A stretch of 64,000 bases of DNA, taken from NCBI GenBank assembly GCA_025677815.1, contig JAIXMP010000006.1, positions 1,550,001 through 1,614,000 on the forward strand, in the 5' to 3' direction. Source of the stretch: Phascolomyces articulosus. Lineage: Eukaryota > Mucoromycota > Mucoromycetes > Mucorales > Lichtheimiaceae. This document shows, piece after piece, positions 35,177 through 46,800 of the stretch. The notes under the pieces were generated by a model. It saw only the letters and a list, made by a program, of their open reading frames with translations. It ran no database searches and had not been told where the DNA came from. A program made the position numbers and the translations under genes. Every line of letters starts with the position of its first letter. Position 1 is the first letter of the stretch.

Positions 35177-37058
35177 AAATTAACAATTTATATAAATAAT
35201 TTTGATACGTAAAGTTAATAAATAATTGTTCATCAATATCAGGCGGGATGATCCTTGATGAAAAACCTAAATAATTCAACAACTACACATTAGGAATAGT
35301 CGAATTTTGAGCTAGCATGGAAATGCCTGGTATTAGTTTATTCTTTGAATCATAGATGGACCGATTCAACAAACAACATTAACGCCAACTTTACAGCATA
35401 TTTGGTTAGCACAATGTCAAATAAATTTTCGCAAACCATTCCAAGAATTGCCTAAAGGCTTGCTCATCACCGTCATCATGCAAGTCGTATTACAATTAAA
35501 CAAGAAAGAAGGTAATTAAAAATCTAATGGTTGCAAATAACATCGTTGTGTTTCTCAATCATATAACCGAAGATATTTCAACAGTAGTACGCTAAAGCCT
35601 TAAGCTTTAAAAGTGCTACTAAGCGCACACTACTGAGAACAGTATTAAAAATGAATTATTATTAGAACTATAAAGATATTTCCACCTATTTTTCAAATTC
35701 TGAGCCTTCCAATAATAACTCACCAATAAGAATAATATGATTACCACTAGTATCCAAGTAACATGATGCTACCATTATGACAATAATCTTCATTTGCAAG
35801 CAGGCGTGAAATAATAAGAAACAAAGCTTTGAATAATAAAAAAAAGTTACTTAAGGCGTGTCGTTGGAAATGAATCTAATAAGGATCTCAAATCTATGTA
35901 GTAGTAGCAAAAAAGCATAGTAATCCTCCATGGATGCTACTCACCAGATAGCAAGCTGATAAACCTGCGTAGCTACATATTACTGAAATGTTGGAAAAAA
36001 GTAATTATTGTTGCTGTAGAATTCCAAATTGAAATTCGGTACAGGACGAATATTTGTGATGGTGCTTGTCATTTGATGGTTTTGAGCCATTGTCACGTGC
36101 TGACAAGTCGTTATTTTTTTCTTCCATAACATTTCAAGTAATATCATTGCAACTGATAAAAAAAAGGGATAACATGCTATTATATCACTTTTTTTTATTA
36201 TTATATAATAAAATGCTTCATATTTTGGAGAAATATAATATCTGCAATTAAGAATTAGTAGAACACTGTCTAGGTTATTTTTTCCATAATAATGTAATAA
36301 TTGTACAATGATTATGTAGTGCTACTATCCATTATTTTACATGGTACGGACTCCTCCTCCATCACAAGAAATAGTAAATATCTATTATATTAATTGAACA
36401 GATAAACATGATGGCTCTAGGTACATTTAGTCGCTTCTTGTTGAAAAGAAAGAGCAACTACACTTATACTTCTTTTATATATCACAAATTTCTTCCCTTC
36501 TACTAGTAAACCTGTGACTAACTATACCAACAAAATGACTGGCACAAATTTGTTTCCTGGGCAACACAAAAATTTTTATATATGACAATAGAAATATTCG
36601 CTCATATTCCAGTTTGCTTTGCCCAAAATACCATGTACCACTTTCCTTATGTTTTATAGGAACTACACCGATAGATGATGTAATGATCAATCAAGCTTTT
36701 GTTTTTCGTACAACACGATTACAACACGTGAAGGGGGGGGAAAAATCAGTGCTCACACCAACAAAAAAAAAAGGCACAAATGGCCACACTGTGGCAGGAC
36801 CTACACTGGCTTATAGTAATACTAAAGCAATCCCTCACTGTGCGCCAACGTTGCGCCATCATCGTTGACGTGCCAAGATATGATATTCCAATGGTTATAA
36901 CAAGATCATATAATAGAAACGATGAATTTAACGTTTGAATATGCTGAGTGCCTTGCAAAATAAAAAAAAGAACAAAGCAATGCGGCACTCACCAAGTTTT
37001 GGGTTTTTTTTTCAGTAAATCAAATAATATACGCCAGGTCGATGTCATCCAAAAATCA
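35177..37058. other. spacer between HET pseudogene and WWE unit 5
   Basis: No gene supported. Contains a small hairpin (AAAGC-CTTAA-GCTTT, 35594-35608, inside a longer imperfect stem) and a cluster TGCGCCAACGTTGCGCCATC near 36841-36860, about 200 bp above the TATA box of unit 5. Confidence 0.45.
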
Positions 37059-37065
37059 TATAAAA
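37032..37065 (+). promoter_or_regulatory. promoter of WWE-like gene 5
   Basis: TATAAAA at 37059-37065 lies 115 bp before the ATG. CGCCAGGTCG at 37032-37041 is a compact version of the CGCCA/AGTCG pair in units 1 and 3. GATGTCAT follows at 37041-37048. Confidence 0.55.
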
Positions 37066-37173
37066 GGACGAATAAAATAACAAGTATCAAATAAAATCAT
37101 CAAGGCAACCTGATACGACCATTTAGAAGACAAAGTATAATCATATTTACTTAGAACGATAATAATTACAACA

Positions 37174-37365
37174 ATGTTTCAGTGGTATTTTCAGGCTGGT
37201 AATTGGTGGCGACCTTTCGATCCATATAATAACGTACGTGTTGAACAAATATTTCGAGCAGGTGCACGAGATATTATCCAAGTGGACGGATTTAATGCTA
37301 TTGTAAACGGATTAAATTTGACAATTGAATTGAATGGAGCGATGTTGGCGATTGTTCGTCAATAA
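37174..37365 (+). CDS. small stand-alone WWE-like domain protein 5
   Basis: An intronless 63-aa ORF, the shortest of the five. It starts MFQWYFQAGNWWRPFDPYN, then has helix RVEQIFRAG, strand IIQVDGFNAIV and the ending MLAIVRQ. It shares AGNxWRPF and QVDG with gene 3, so these two form one subtype. It lies beyond the HET pseudogene, 6.6 kb from gene 4, on the same strand and with the same promoter spacing. Function unknown. Confidence 0.7.
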   Translation: MFQWYFQAGNWWRPFDPYNNVRVEQIFRAGARDIIQVDGFNAIVNGLNLTIELNGAMLAIVRQ

Positions 37366-38041
37366 TTATACCCAATGATTCATACAATTTTATAATGCAC
37401 TCCATTCTTGTTGTTTATATATTACGACAACTATGTTTCTATGATACTCTCAACATCCAAACCCCAAAACAAACACATCTAGACTTTTTCTGTATTTTTT
37501 ATATACCAGCTTATATACCTTTTTTCTCAGCAACACTATTCCACTCCTTTTACGGTTTCTTTCTGTGTTTTGTATTCATTCCCTTGTTTATAAAAAGCCT
37601 AAGCATCCTATGCATCTATGTATTATTATTTGCATCTAGAGTTTCTTTTTTGTCATCATTATTTTTTTCTCCCTACACCATATATCAATGCACATCTTCA
37701 GTTTACATTGTATCATCTTTTTTACACATTTATAATTATGTCTATAAAATTTTTCCTTGATTTAGAATTAACTTCCATAAGAAAAATTTTCTTTATTTTT
37801 CTACTTATAGTCTACTAAAGTAATCAAATATTATAATATATAATATATGGATTTTTTTTACAATGCTTGGATTCACTCGGATAAAACATGGGGGCCTGTA
37901 TATTTATTTCAAAAAAAAAGACATAATAACATAAGGCACTTAAAATATATAATATAAAAAAAAATGATATATAAAGAATTGGGAATTTTTTTGCAGATGG
38001 GTGAATGTGTGAGTAAGTGGGTATAAATAAATATATATAAA
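37366..38041. other. WWE unit 5 downstream tract
   Basis: From 37395 to 37760 the plus strand is strongly pyrimidine-rich and G-poor, leaving a 121-codon hydrophobic open frame. In view of similar tracts after the other four units I read it as 3' UTR rather than a gene, but a hydrophobic peptide cannot be excluded. It adjoins the 3' end of the minus-strand F-box gene. Confidence 0.45.
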
Positions 38042-40222
38042 TTAGTCCATAACAATCAATCGTCCGTTCCGTTCACAAAGTAATCTTTCGGTATAATCTA
38101 CATTTCCAACCGAATCGCAACCTATAATATGCAATTCCTTCATTTCCTTGGCTCGTTCTACTAGATCCAAAATATCTTTACTTGTCACATGACTACAATG
38201 TACAAGCTTTACACATTTTAATCGTTCCAATACCGACAGACCTATAATCCAATGTTTCACCATACTCGCCATAGAAGAAACCTGATGCTCTTGGAGCTTA
38301 TGGTTCATCATCCATGCATTTATCTTTTCATCATCAGCATGATTCCTTGGTGCCTGGATTGTCGATATAGTACAATCCGAGTTCATGACAGCGGAGGACA
38401 CTTGTTCATGATCTTGTAAATTAAGCCGTACGAAATGGACTTGTTCTAATAAACACATCGTATTCTGAAAAAGTAAACCTAAATTCAACGCGTCAAATTC
38501 TGGATAATTATCAATAAATAAAACACGCAGCGATTGAACTTTACTCAAATCATCCAGCCAATAACGATCAGCCACCCATTGTGAGTTTCGAATCGTAAGG
38601 TGGGTTACCGTAGGGCACTTGTGCTTGGACAAGATCGATGCAATGGTATGCATATCCGAATCTTGAAGTACAAGATGGCGCAAGGAAGCAATATCCGTTA
38701 CTGCTGGAATCAGTAATTCAGATGGTCGATAGTTGTATTTCCCAGAGATTCCTGACAATTCTACCATTGTCAAATTGGGTCGATCGCTCAAAAACTTGCG
38801 TACAGATCCAAGTGTAAATGGGAAAAACCTGTATCCAACGCGGGCAATATCAGTATCCACTGAAATAGAAAGCATTGTCCATGATGAATTCTTCATTCGT
38901 GGAGGTGGACATCCAACATAATACTCCAATGTTGCATATTTTCGTTTGACAATCATTTCATCCTCTTTCTTTTTTTTATCTTGTGTTCCATAGGAGGATA
39001 TCTTTAATCCCTGTACCATAATATCCTTTTGCTTTTGTTGCCTATTATACTTGTTCCTGAATATATCCCCTCTCTGTACTGACCCTTCTTCCACATATTG
39101 TTTTGATAGTATATAAAGATCCTGCAAAGATGCCGGTGATCCATGTGTAATATGAGCATGTTCCGTTACCGTCCAATAAGGTAAGCATGAAAATGTAAAT
39201 GATTCGAGTTTTTTGCATGATTGTTGAACAGTGTCATAAATGGCGTCAAATATAATTTCAGGTGGCGGTCTGTCAATTGCGTCCCTGACAATCCAATCCA
39301 CTTGACTATTCAATGTCAATGATTTTAACTGTGGACACTGTCGAAGGACTTGTCCGAGGTAGTCCGGTCCTGTGGATTCATCCACAACGATTTGCATCAT
39401 AACTAGATGTTGAAAAGACGGCATATCAATAGGAACTGGTTGTTTTGAAACCATACTGCTGACATATGGTGTGCAATCAGTACATTCTAGGCTGATGAGG
39501 TTCGGACATGCATGAAGGATTATACCGACGAGGCGCGGATCAATATATGAATTGCCAATTTCCATCCGACGTAATCTCTCTCCAGTAAATTGCATATATT
39601 GTAAAAATTCCATACAAGATAATGGGCAATCATGAAATTCTAACACGAGTTATATATATAAATTTATTTAGTTCCATCCAATCAGTGTATTTGAGCTTTT
39701 TATCATCTAATAATGAATCAAAATGTGTGTTTCGCGTCGGTAATAAAGATGGTATAAATTTACCATCCACTATGTATACATAAATATATGATTTTTACCT
39801 AGATGATCAAGAGAACTACAGTTGATTTTGATAAGTTGTTTAAGCATATCAGCCATTTCAATTTCCTTGATATTCTGATACGAACCGTGGATCACGGAAT
39901 GATCCAAGGACAAGGACCGAATATAGCGTGCTTTTTTGTTTTCTTCTGGTATCTCACTACTGAAAATAGGACACTTGAAAAAAGCTTGGATATTATGGAA
40001 TAAGACTGTTTTCCATTGAATATGAGGGTTCTCAATAAAAAATGTACGCCAACGTCGACACACAGACACGCATACAACGAGTTCGTGACTATTAAGTAAA
40101 GAAAATATGGCAGCAATAATATCATAAGGCATAAAGAGAAGAAAGTCTTGTCGATCCTTCACCAGGGTGCCATGTTGAATCTTGAATAGTAAATCTTTAG
40201 TTTTCTGATAAAAAGTAGTCAT
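38042..40222 (-). CDS. F-box and leucine-rich-repeat protein
   Basis: Two exons on the minus strand (40222-39799, 39639-38042) encode 673 aa. The F-box is at about residues 28-76 (FMPYDIIAAIFSLLNSHEL then VCRRWRTFF). It is followed by irregular leucine-rich repeats such as LISLECTDC, LKSLTLNSQ, LRHLVLQDS, VTHLTIRNS, LRVLFIDN and LKCVKLVHCSHVT. Such proteins link a substrate to Skp1-cullin ubiquitin ligases; the substrate cannot be read from sequence. A charged stretch (KRKYATLEY preceded by KKKKEDEMI) separates two repeat groups. The gene diverges from UBR1 with 665 bp between start codons, so the two ubiquitin-pathway genes may share a promoter region. Confidence 0.85.
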
Positions 40223-40887
40223 GGTGACAATTATGCATCAGTTGTTAAAAGGGCGAGAAAAAAAAATTGAATAAAGCGAAAAAAGAAGAAAAAAAAAGAA
40301 AAAGAAAAAGAGGTTAAATAAAGTTAAAATATAACTTTGCATATGATCCTATGACCTTTCTTTATCTCTCGAACTTGCAGATAATATATGCTTAGTCGTT
40401 AGTAAAATAATAATCAGAGTACCAACTTGATATATATAAAAGTGATATAGAGAAAGAACTATATATATACTTTTTCACGCTGTTTTATTCATTGCAAACA
40501 AACAAAAAAAAAAGAATAATAGTTGAAATGCAATTCAGTCATCGTTTCGTTGTTGATAATGGCAATACGTAGTAACGTTTCAAAAGTTGAAGGAACACGA
40601 AAAGGCCTTGGGGGAAGAAGGGGAGCATTTACGTTTGTGCTTTGCGGGAAATGAATCCTTTTACTTTACACGCGCAGTTATCCTGACGAGTTTTTCGACT
40701 TTTTGGCTTGAACATTCCTTGACAACCCTTTCTTATTCATCCAACAACAGGTCTTTTTTTTATACTTTTACTTATTTATTTCTTTAAAAAAAAAAGAGAG
40801 AGGAGAGCCTTTTTTTTTCTCGTTGTGTTGTTCTTTTTTTCCCTTCTTCTTATCCTATTGGGATTGTGTACTATTTTCGATAAATAA
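40223..40887. promoter_or_regulatory. divergent promoter region, F-box gene and UBR1
   Basis: This 665 bp lies between the start codons of two divergent genes. It contains A-rich tracts on the F-box side, TATATATAAAAG near 40430 and a pyrimidine-rich block at 40740-40855 just before the UBR1 start. No specific binding site is recognised. Confidence 0.5.
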
Positions 40888-43800
40888 ATGACAGCTCCTA
40901 ACTTCAAGGTACACGGCCAATCCTCCGATGACAATGGGAGTGGTTCCAACTTTACTCCAACAACTTATCCTTCGGGCTCAACTTGTTCTTATTCCTCTTC
41001 TTATACAACACTCGCCGAATATTTATGGAAAACACCATTCATTTTCAACGGTCGATTCAATGACGATACCCGAAAAGCCATCCTTACTGAATGTTACCAA
41101 TCCTTGTGGCAACACGATCCCACTTTAATGCAACACTATTTTTTTAACAATCAAAAAGAATTCCTAGATGCTATTCATGTTCAGTTACAAAATAGAAATG
41201 GCAAAGAATACCCTAAAACGACCATGGTGGACCCTTCTATTGTTTGGCACTCGAATGGAATAGTGCCACCTCCTGACCTTTCAAATGAATATGGACGGCA
41301 ATGTGGTTATGTTTTTCGAAAAGGGGAACCTATCTATCGATGCAGGAAAGAACAAAAATATCAATCAAATCATCTATCATGGATATGTAGATATATAAAA
41401 TAAGGAGCACGGGTTGGGGAATGAACAACAGAATTCAATGATTGAAATTTTGAAGAAAAAAAAAGCTTATACGTTTATTGCAATTTTTTTTCATATCAAC
41501 AGGACGTGTGGATTAGATGATTCCTCTGTATTTTGTTCTCGCTGTTTTCATGCAACAAACCATGATGGACACGATGTTTTATTTGCAGTGAGTCAAGGTT
41601 CTGGAGGTTGTTGCGATTGTGGTGATGCTGAAGCTTGGAAAATCCCATTACAATGCAACATTCATTTCTCTTCTTCCTCCGACAATAGCAACAACGAACT
41701 TCATGAAAGTGGCACTCTATCAGAACAAGTACCCAAAAAAGTAGCCGACGCAATTCGTACCAGCCTATCAGCTGTCTTGGACTTTATACTCGATACATTT
41801 GCATTAGGGCCCGAGGAAATGTCATTAACAGCATCCTCCAACGAATTGACAAATGAGGATGAAGGTAGCAATAAAATTTCAGTAAAATCACCAGACGATC
41901 CATTACTTGATCAAGACGATGATGTGGACATGGATCATGTGGGTTCATCCGATCCTTTATTCTCGAGTCCATCTCAACGATCTTCTGATACTACAAGTGG
42001 TGATCATTCAACAGTTGCAGAAGAGTATGTGTGTATTGCTTGGAATGATGAAGGTCACGCTTTTTCCCATGTTCTTGAATGTCTTCAAGCTGCCAAAGGA
42101 TGCAAATGGGAAGAAGCCAAGGAATTAGTTGAAGCCATCCATTTACACGTTAGTGATTACTTTATATATATGTGTTTCTTTTCAAAGCATGTGGGAATTC
42201 CCAATTTTTTCTTCATTGGGAGAAAACAAAACTAATGCATAAATTTTTAGGGTCGCAAAGTCATTGCAACGTCAACCAGCATTGAGCAACTTCGAAAAAT
42301 TGCAGCTCCACTTGCAGCAATTAATCTTGGAGTTTCTATTCGAACTGCGCGTGATGTTTATCGAGAAGATGTATGCAGCTTACTGATATTTTGGCTCAAA
42401 GAATTAGTCCATGGTCGCAGTCGTTTTTTTAAGGAGATCCCCAATGGAGATGCTATAGTGCGTACGATTTTATGTGAAGAATTATGTACGGATTGGAGAT
42501 TACGTGGATCATCCAATCAGGAACTAGGTTATACACGTACTGTAGATATCAGAGACGTAGATGATGAGGATATGAACGAAGATTTAATGGGTATAGCTTC
42601 AAGTACCATGATAACACCTGATATGCCCGAGGAAGAAGATATTGAAATGCTGGATCCAGATACTCTTTATATACAACAACCAAAAGAATCAAATCCAGGA
42701 AGAAGAGAAGAGGAAGGAGAAAAAATAACAAAAACAGATGTGGCAAGTATTGATTGGCATCCAGCAGATATGATGAATGAATTCCAATCATTACGCACCA
42801 AAGAACTTCTATTATGGGACGAATTAATGGCAAATGCCAATGGAAAAGGAAAAAGTGTGGGTGCATCCTCCACCGGGAAAAAAGTCACTCCAGAAATGAT
42901 GCCATCCGTCATTCAACGGGAATTTGAACGAAGATTTCGCCTGGATTATTTATTACTCGCAGATCTCAAACTTTGGAAAGAAATGCGTGTGGCACTACGA
43001 GAACTTTATATTACCTCATTGATAGCGGATACTGGGTTCCGAAAAGTATTAGGTTTGTTTTGTTTATTCTATAGGGTAAAATCGTGAGGGAATGGATGAT
43101 TATCCCAAAATACTTATTGTAACATTGTATATATGACAGGAAAACGATTGGCCAGAAATTATGCACGATTAGCCGAATCCTTCTTACTCAAAGATCGAGA
43201 GCCCGAAAGCTCCATCATTTTATTCTCTGTACAGCTATTAACTGTTCCCTCCGTGGCCGATTTACTTGTCAATCAATATGACTTTTTTGGACTCATTTGT
43301 TCATCTCTTACCGCCTTTTTCTTGACTGATCGCTTATACCTTGTTTTACCTTCTGAACGTGAACGATATCCTGCAAGAGTGAACTGTGAATCACGCGCTT
43401 TCCGTACTCGACGTTATTTTAATGCTTTCCACGATCTTCGTTATATCATGAACGTTGAAATGATCCAACCTGTCTTGGCTCAAGACCCGCTCTATTTGTC
43501 TCAGTTTCTTGATTTGATTAGCATGTTTCAATGCATGAATGCTCAAATATGTCAAAAGGATGCACATGTTGAATACGAATCTGAAATTTGGGTCAATGCA
43601 TTCAACGTCACATTACAAATTGGAAAATGTTGTCGACAATTTGCTGCCTGTTTTGGAAAATTATCTTATACAGCTTCATCCTCCTCTTCCGATCGGATAG
43701 CAGCAACTCGAACATTGGTGCGTGCCATTACACGTATTCTCAAAGCAATCGATACATGGGGAACTGAACCAGATGATATGCGATCTGTGGAAGATAAAGC

Positions 43801-46800
43801 TTCATCACGAAAAACACGACCAGCTACTCAACAACCAGGTGTTTGTGGACCTGGAGACCAAGCTTATCATACATTTCAACTTCCTTATATCGATCAACCT
43901 GTCAGTGTACTTCAATATGACATTACCTCTCAACCTGTATCATTCCATCATCCTTTACATTGGCTTCTTGCATTTGTTCTTGAACATACAGCAAACATAA
44001 ATGAAGAAATGCTTATCGAGGCTGGATTTCCCAATGGATTTGAACATATCTTTTCATTGTTCAAAAAAGCAGACGACAATGGCAAAGGAAAAAGTGGGAT
44101 ATTATCTGATGACCAATTATTACCCATCATTGAATATCCTATCCGTACAGTCGCCTTTTCAGCACAAATTCGAGCTGGTGTTTGGGTTCGCAATGGCTAT
44201 GGCATACGTAATCAAGTAAGGTAATCCCCCATCTCATTTTGCATGAACAAAAGAACTAACTATACTTATTATCTTCATCAAAATAACAATTCAGGCACTC
44301 CATTATCGTGATGTATCATTACGTGAAAACACATTTGATGCCGATTTGTTCCTTTTGCAGTTGGGTCTTGCCACAATTGAACCCAACAAATATCTTACCA
44401 CTTTAATGGATCGATTTGGCCTAGTGAATTGGTTCTTGGGAGATCGAGAACATTCATTATATGATTCAGGACAATCCATATTTATGGTAGAGGAATTATT
44501 AAATTTATTGGTTATATGTATTTGTGAACAAACCAATGTCATAGGCATGGATATTGAATCAAGAATCCGTCGAGAAATTATCCACAATCTTTGTTTGAAC
44601 CCCATCACCTATTCCGAATTGATCAAGAGAATACCTGATCGTTTGCATGAACATATCACCTTTGATCACTTACTATCCAAACTAGGTCAATTTAAACCAC
44701 CTGTGGGGGTGAATGATACTGGATCTTACAGTCTCAAGGATGAATACTATGACGAGATCGATCCTTACTTTTATCATTACAGTCGTAATAATCGAGAAGA
44801 AGCCATTGACATGTTGAATAAACGTTGGAAAGATGCTCATCCATCCAAGGAACCCCATCAATTCTTTTTACTTCCAAAATGTACAAAGATCACCAATGGT
44901 GCTTTCCGTTATTTAGGGGACTTTTTGCATAGTACGGTGTTTACACAAATGATGGCCTATGTCTTTTGGAATGTACGAATGAGCGATAATCATAAAAGTG
45001 ATACCAATCTTGAACAAGCCTTATACCTTATTTTATTGGCATTGACGGACGAAAATAATCGACAATGTAATAACAGCCATATGACTTTGGATCCTGAAAC
45101 TAATGTGGATGGCAATGGTGACGAGGACGAAGAAGGAGATGATGGTACCAAACTGGGTGGTTTCTATCGATTTGTATGTGATCATTACTTTGCCTTTACC
45201 AGCGATGACCATTCTCAAGACTTATCCTTATTTGATATTATGTCAATTTTCCGAGACGATGACAAATACCAAGAACTCCATGCTCAATTAGATTGGATTT
45301 TTGAACAACTCGTATCCCATGGTCCAGGGCGTACACGAAGAAAAGTTCAAAAATGGAAAGAAGGAAAGGCCTTAAAGATGGAAGGAGAGGATGGAGCCAG
45401 TATGAAATCTAGCATATCCGAATTAGAAGCAAAGAAACTGGCTGCCAAGGAACGACAAAAGAAAATCATGGCCCAGTTTGCTCAAGCTCAATCTCAGTTC
45501 ATTGAACAAAACGAAGGGCTCTATGATGAGGATGAGGATGAAGACAACGCCTTATTGAACAATAATAAAAAGGAAACGGATGCGAACGATACCCATGATA
45601 CCCCACAAAATGACGGTTCCGTCAGTAGACTCTGTGCTTATCCAACTGGCACATGTATTGTATGTCAAGAAGAAGTCAGTGATAAATCTGCTCCATATGG
45701 TATGCTTGCATTTATTCAAACATCCAATATTATTCGAGAAGCCCATGCCTCCCAAGAAGAGGATATTTTATCCAAGTTTAGCCAGAATAATGGAAGTTTG
45801 GATACCGAGTGGCTGGATGAACAACAATTACCATCGAACATTGATAACAATGGTAGTATGCCTGGATATCCTGCTCATATGAACAAAACTGGATTGTATA
45901 CCTCGACGTGTAGTCATTTAATGCATATCAAATGTTTTGAAGTCTATTGTGATTCGATTGATTCCAGACACACCACTCAATTAACACGCAATCATCCCGA
46001 AAATCGAGCACGCAATGAATTCATGTGTCCATTATGTAAATCGCTAGGCAACATCCTATTACCCGTATACTGGAAAGGTCGTAAAGAAATGTATCCAGGT
46101 CCAGTTTTACATAACGAAACGTTCAAGTATTACAACTTTTTACGAAGCAATATACAACCTGGTATTGATCGTCTTAAACAAGCCATCATCAATCGATCTC
46201 AACGACGACGTAGTAATGGTAGCAAATTGAAAGAGGCGTTTTCAACTTTTGTTCCTTCTCTTCGAACGACAGCACCTAGTGGATCCATCGCCTCCAGTTC
46301 AAGTACAAGCGCCAGTATAACATTGAGAAATGAGGATGAATGGCAAACGCTTCGACGACCTCCTATTACCAACATTGAATTACCCACATTATTTCAACCT
46401 GAGGGAAGTACATCAACGCCCATTATATCCTCCTCTACATCGGCTTCCTCATCATCAGCGTCTGCAACAGCATCTAGCAGTACGGGTGCCATGGGAAATA
46501 TTTATACCGATCGTCGTTTTGGTCCATTTGATAGTGATATCATGCATCCATCCACCTCCGCCAATTTACCCAGCGTCTCCAAAATGTATGTCCGTGTCTT
46601 TGAAGTCATTTCGACCATATATCAAGAGATTTGCAGCGACGATTCTATACGTGATATGTCCATCAATGTGAAAAATATTGATCTTTTATGGGGATTACTA
46701 GGCTATACCATTGCAGGCGTTGAGATAGCCACACGAGGTCAATCCAAACCTACTGAACAATCGCTTGAAGATGAAGAAAATACATTGACTGGATCCTTAT

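Noticed and set aside
23600..37640. TGCAT words (the Whi3 mRNA motif in yeast) downstream of WWE-like genes 1, 2 and 5, which could link them to the Whi3-like gene at 13.2 kb
   Set aside because: Not found downstream of genes 3 and 4, and a five-base word is frequent by chance in this composition.
37395..37760. 121-codon hydrophobic open frame after WWE-like gene 5, and similar frames after the other four
   Set aside because: Composition (T/C-rich, G-poor) explains the open frames and the Phe/Leu/Ser/Ile/Tyr content; start codons are not conserved. Kept only as a finding about the tracts.
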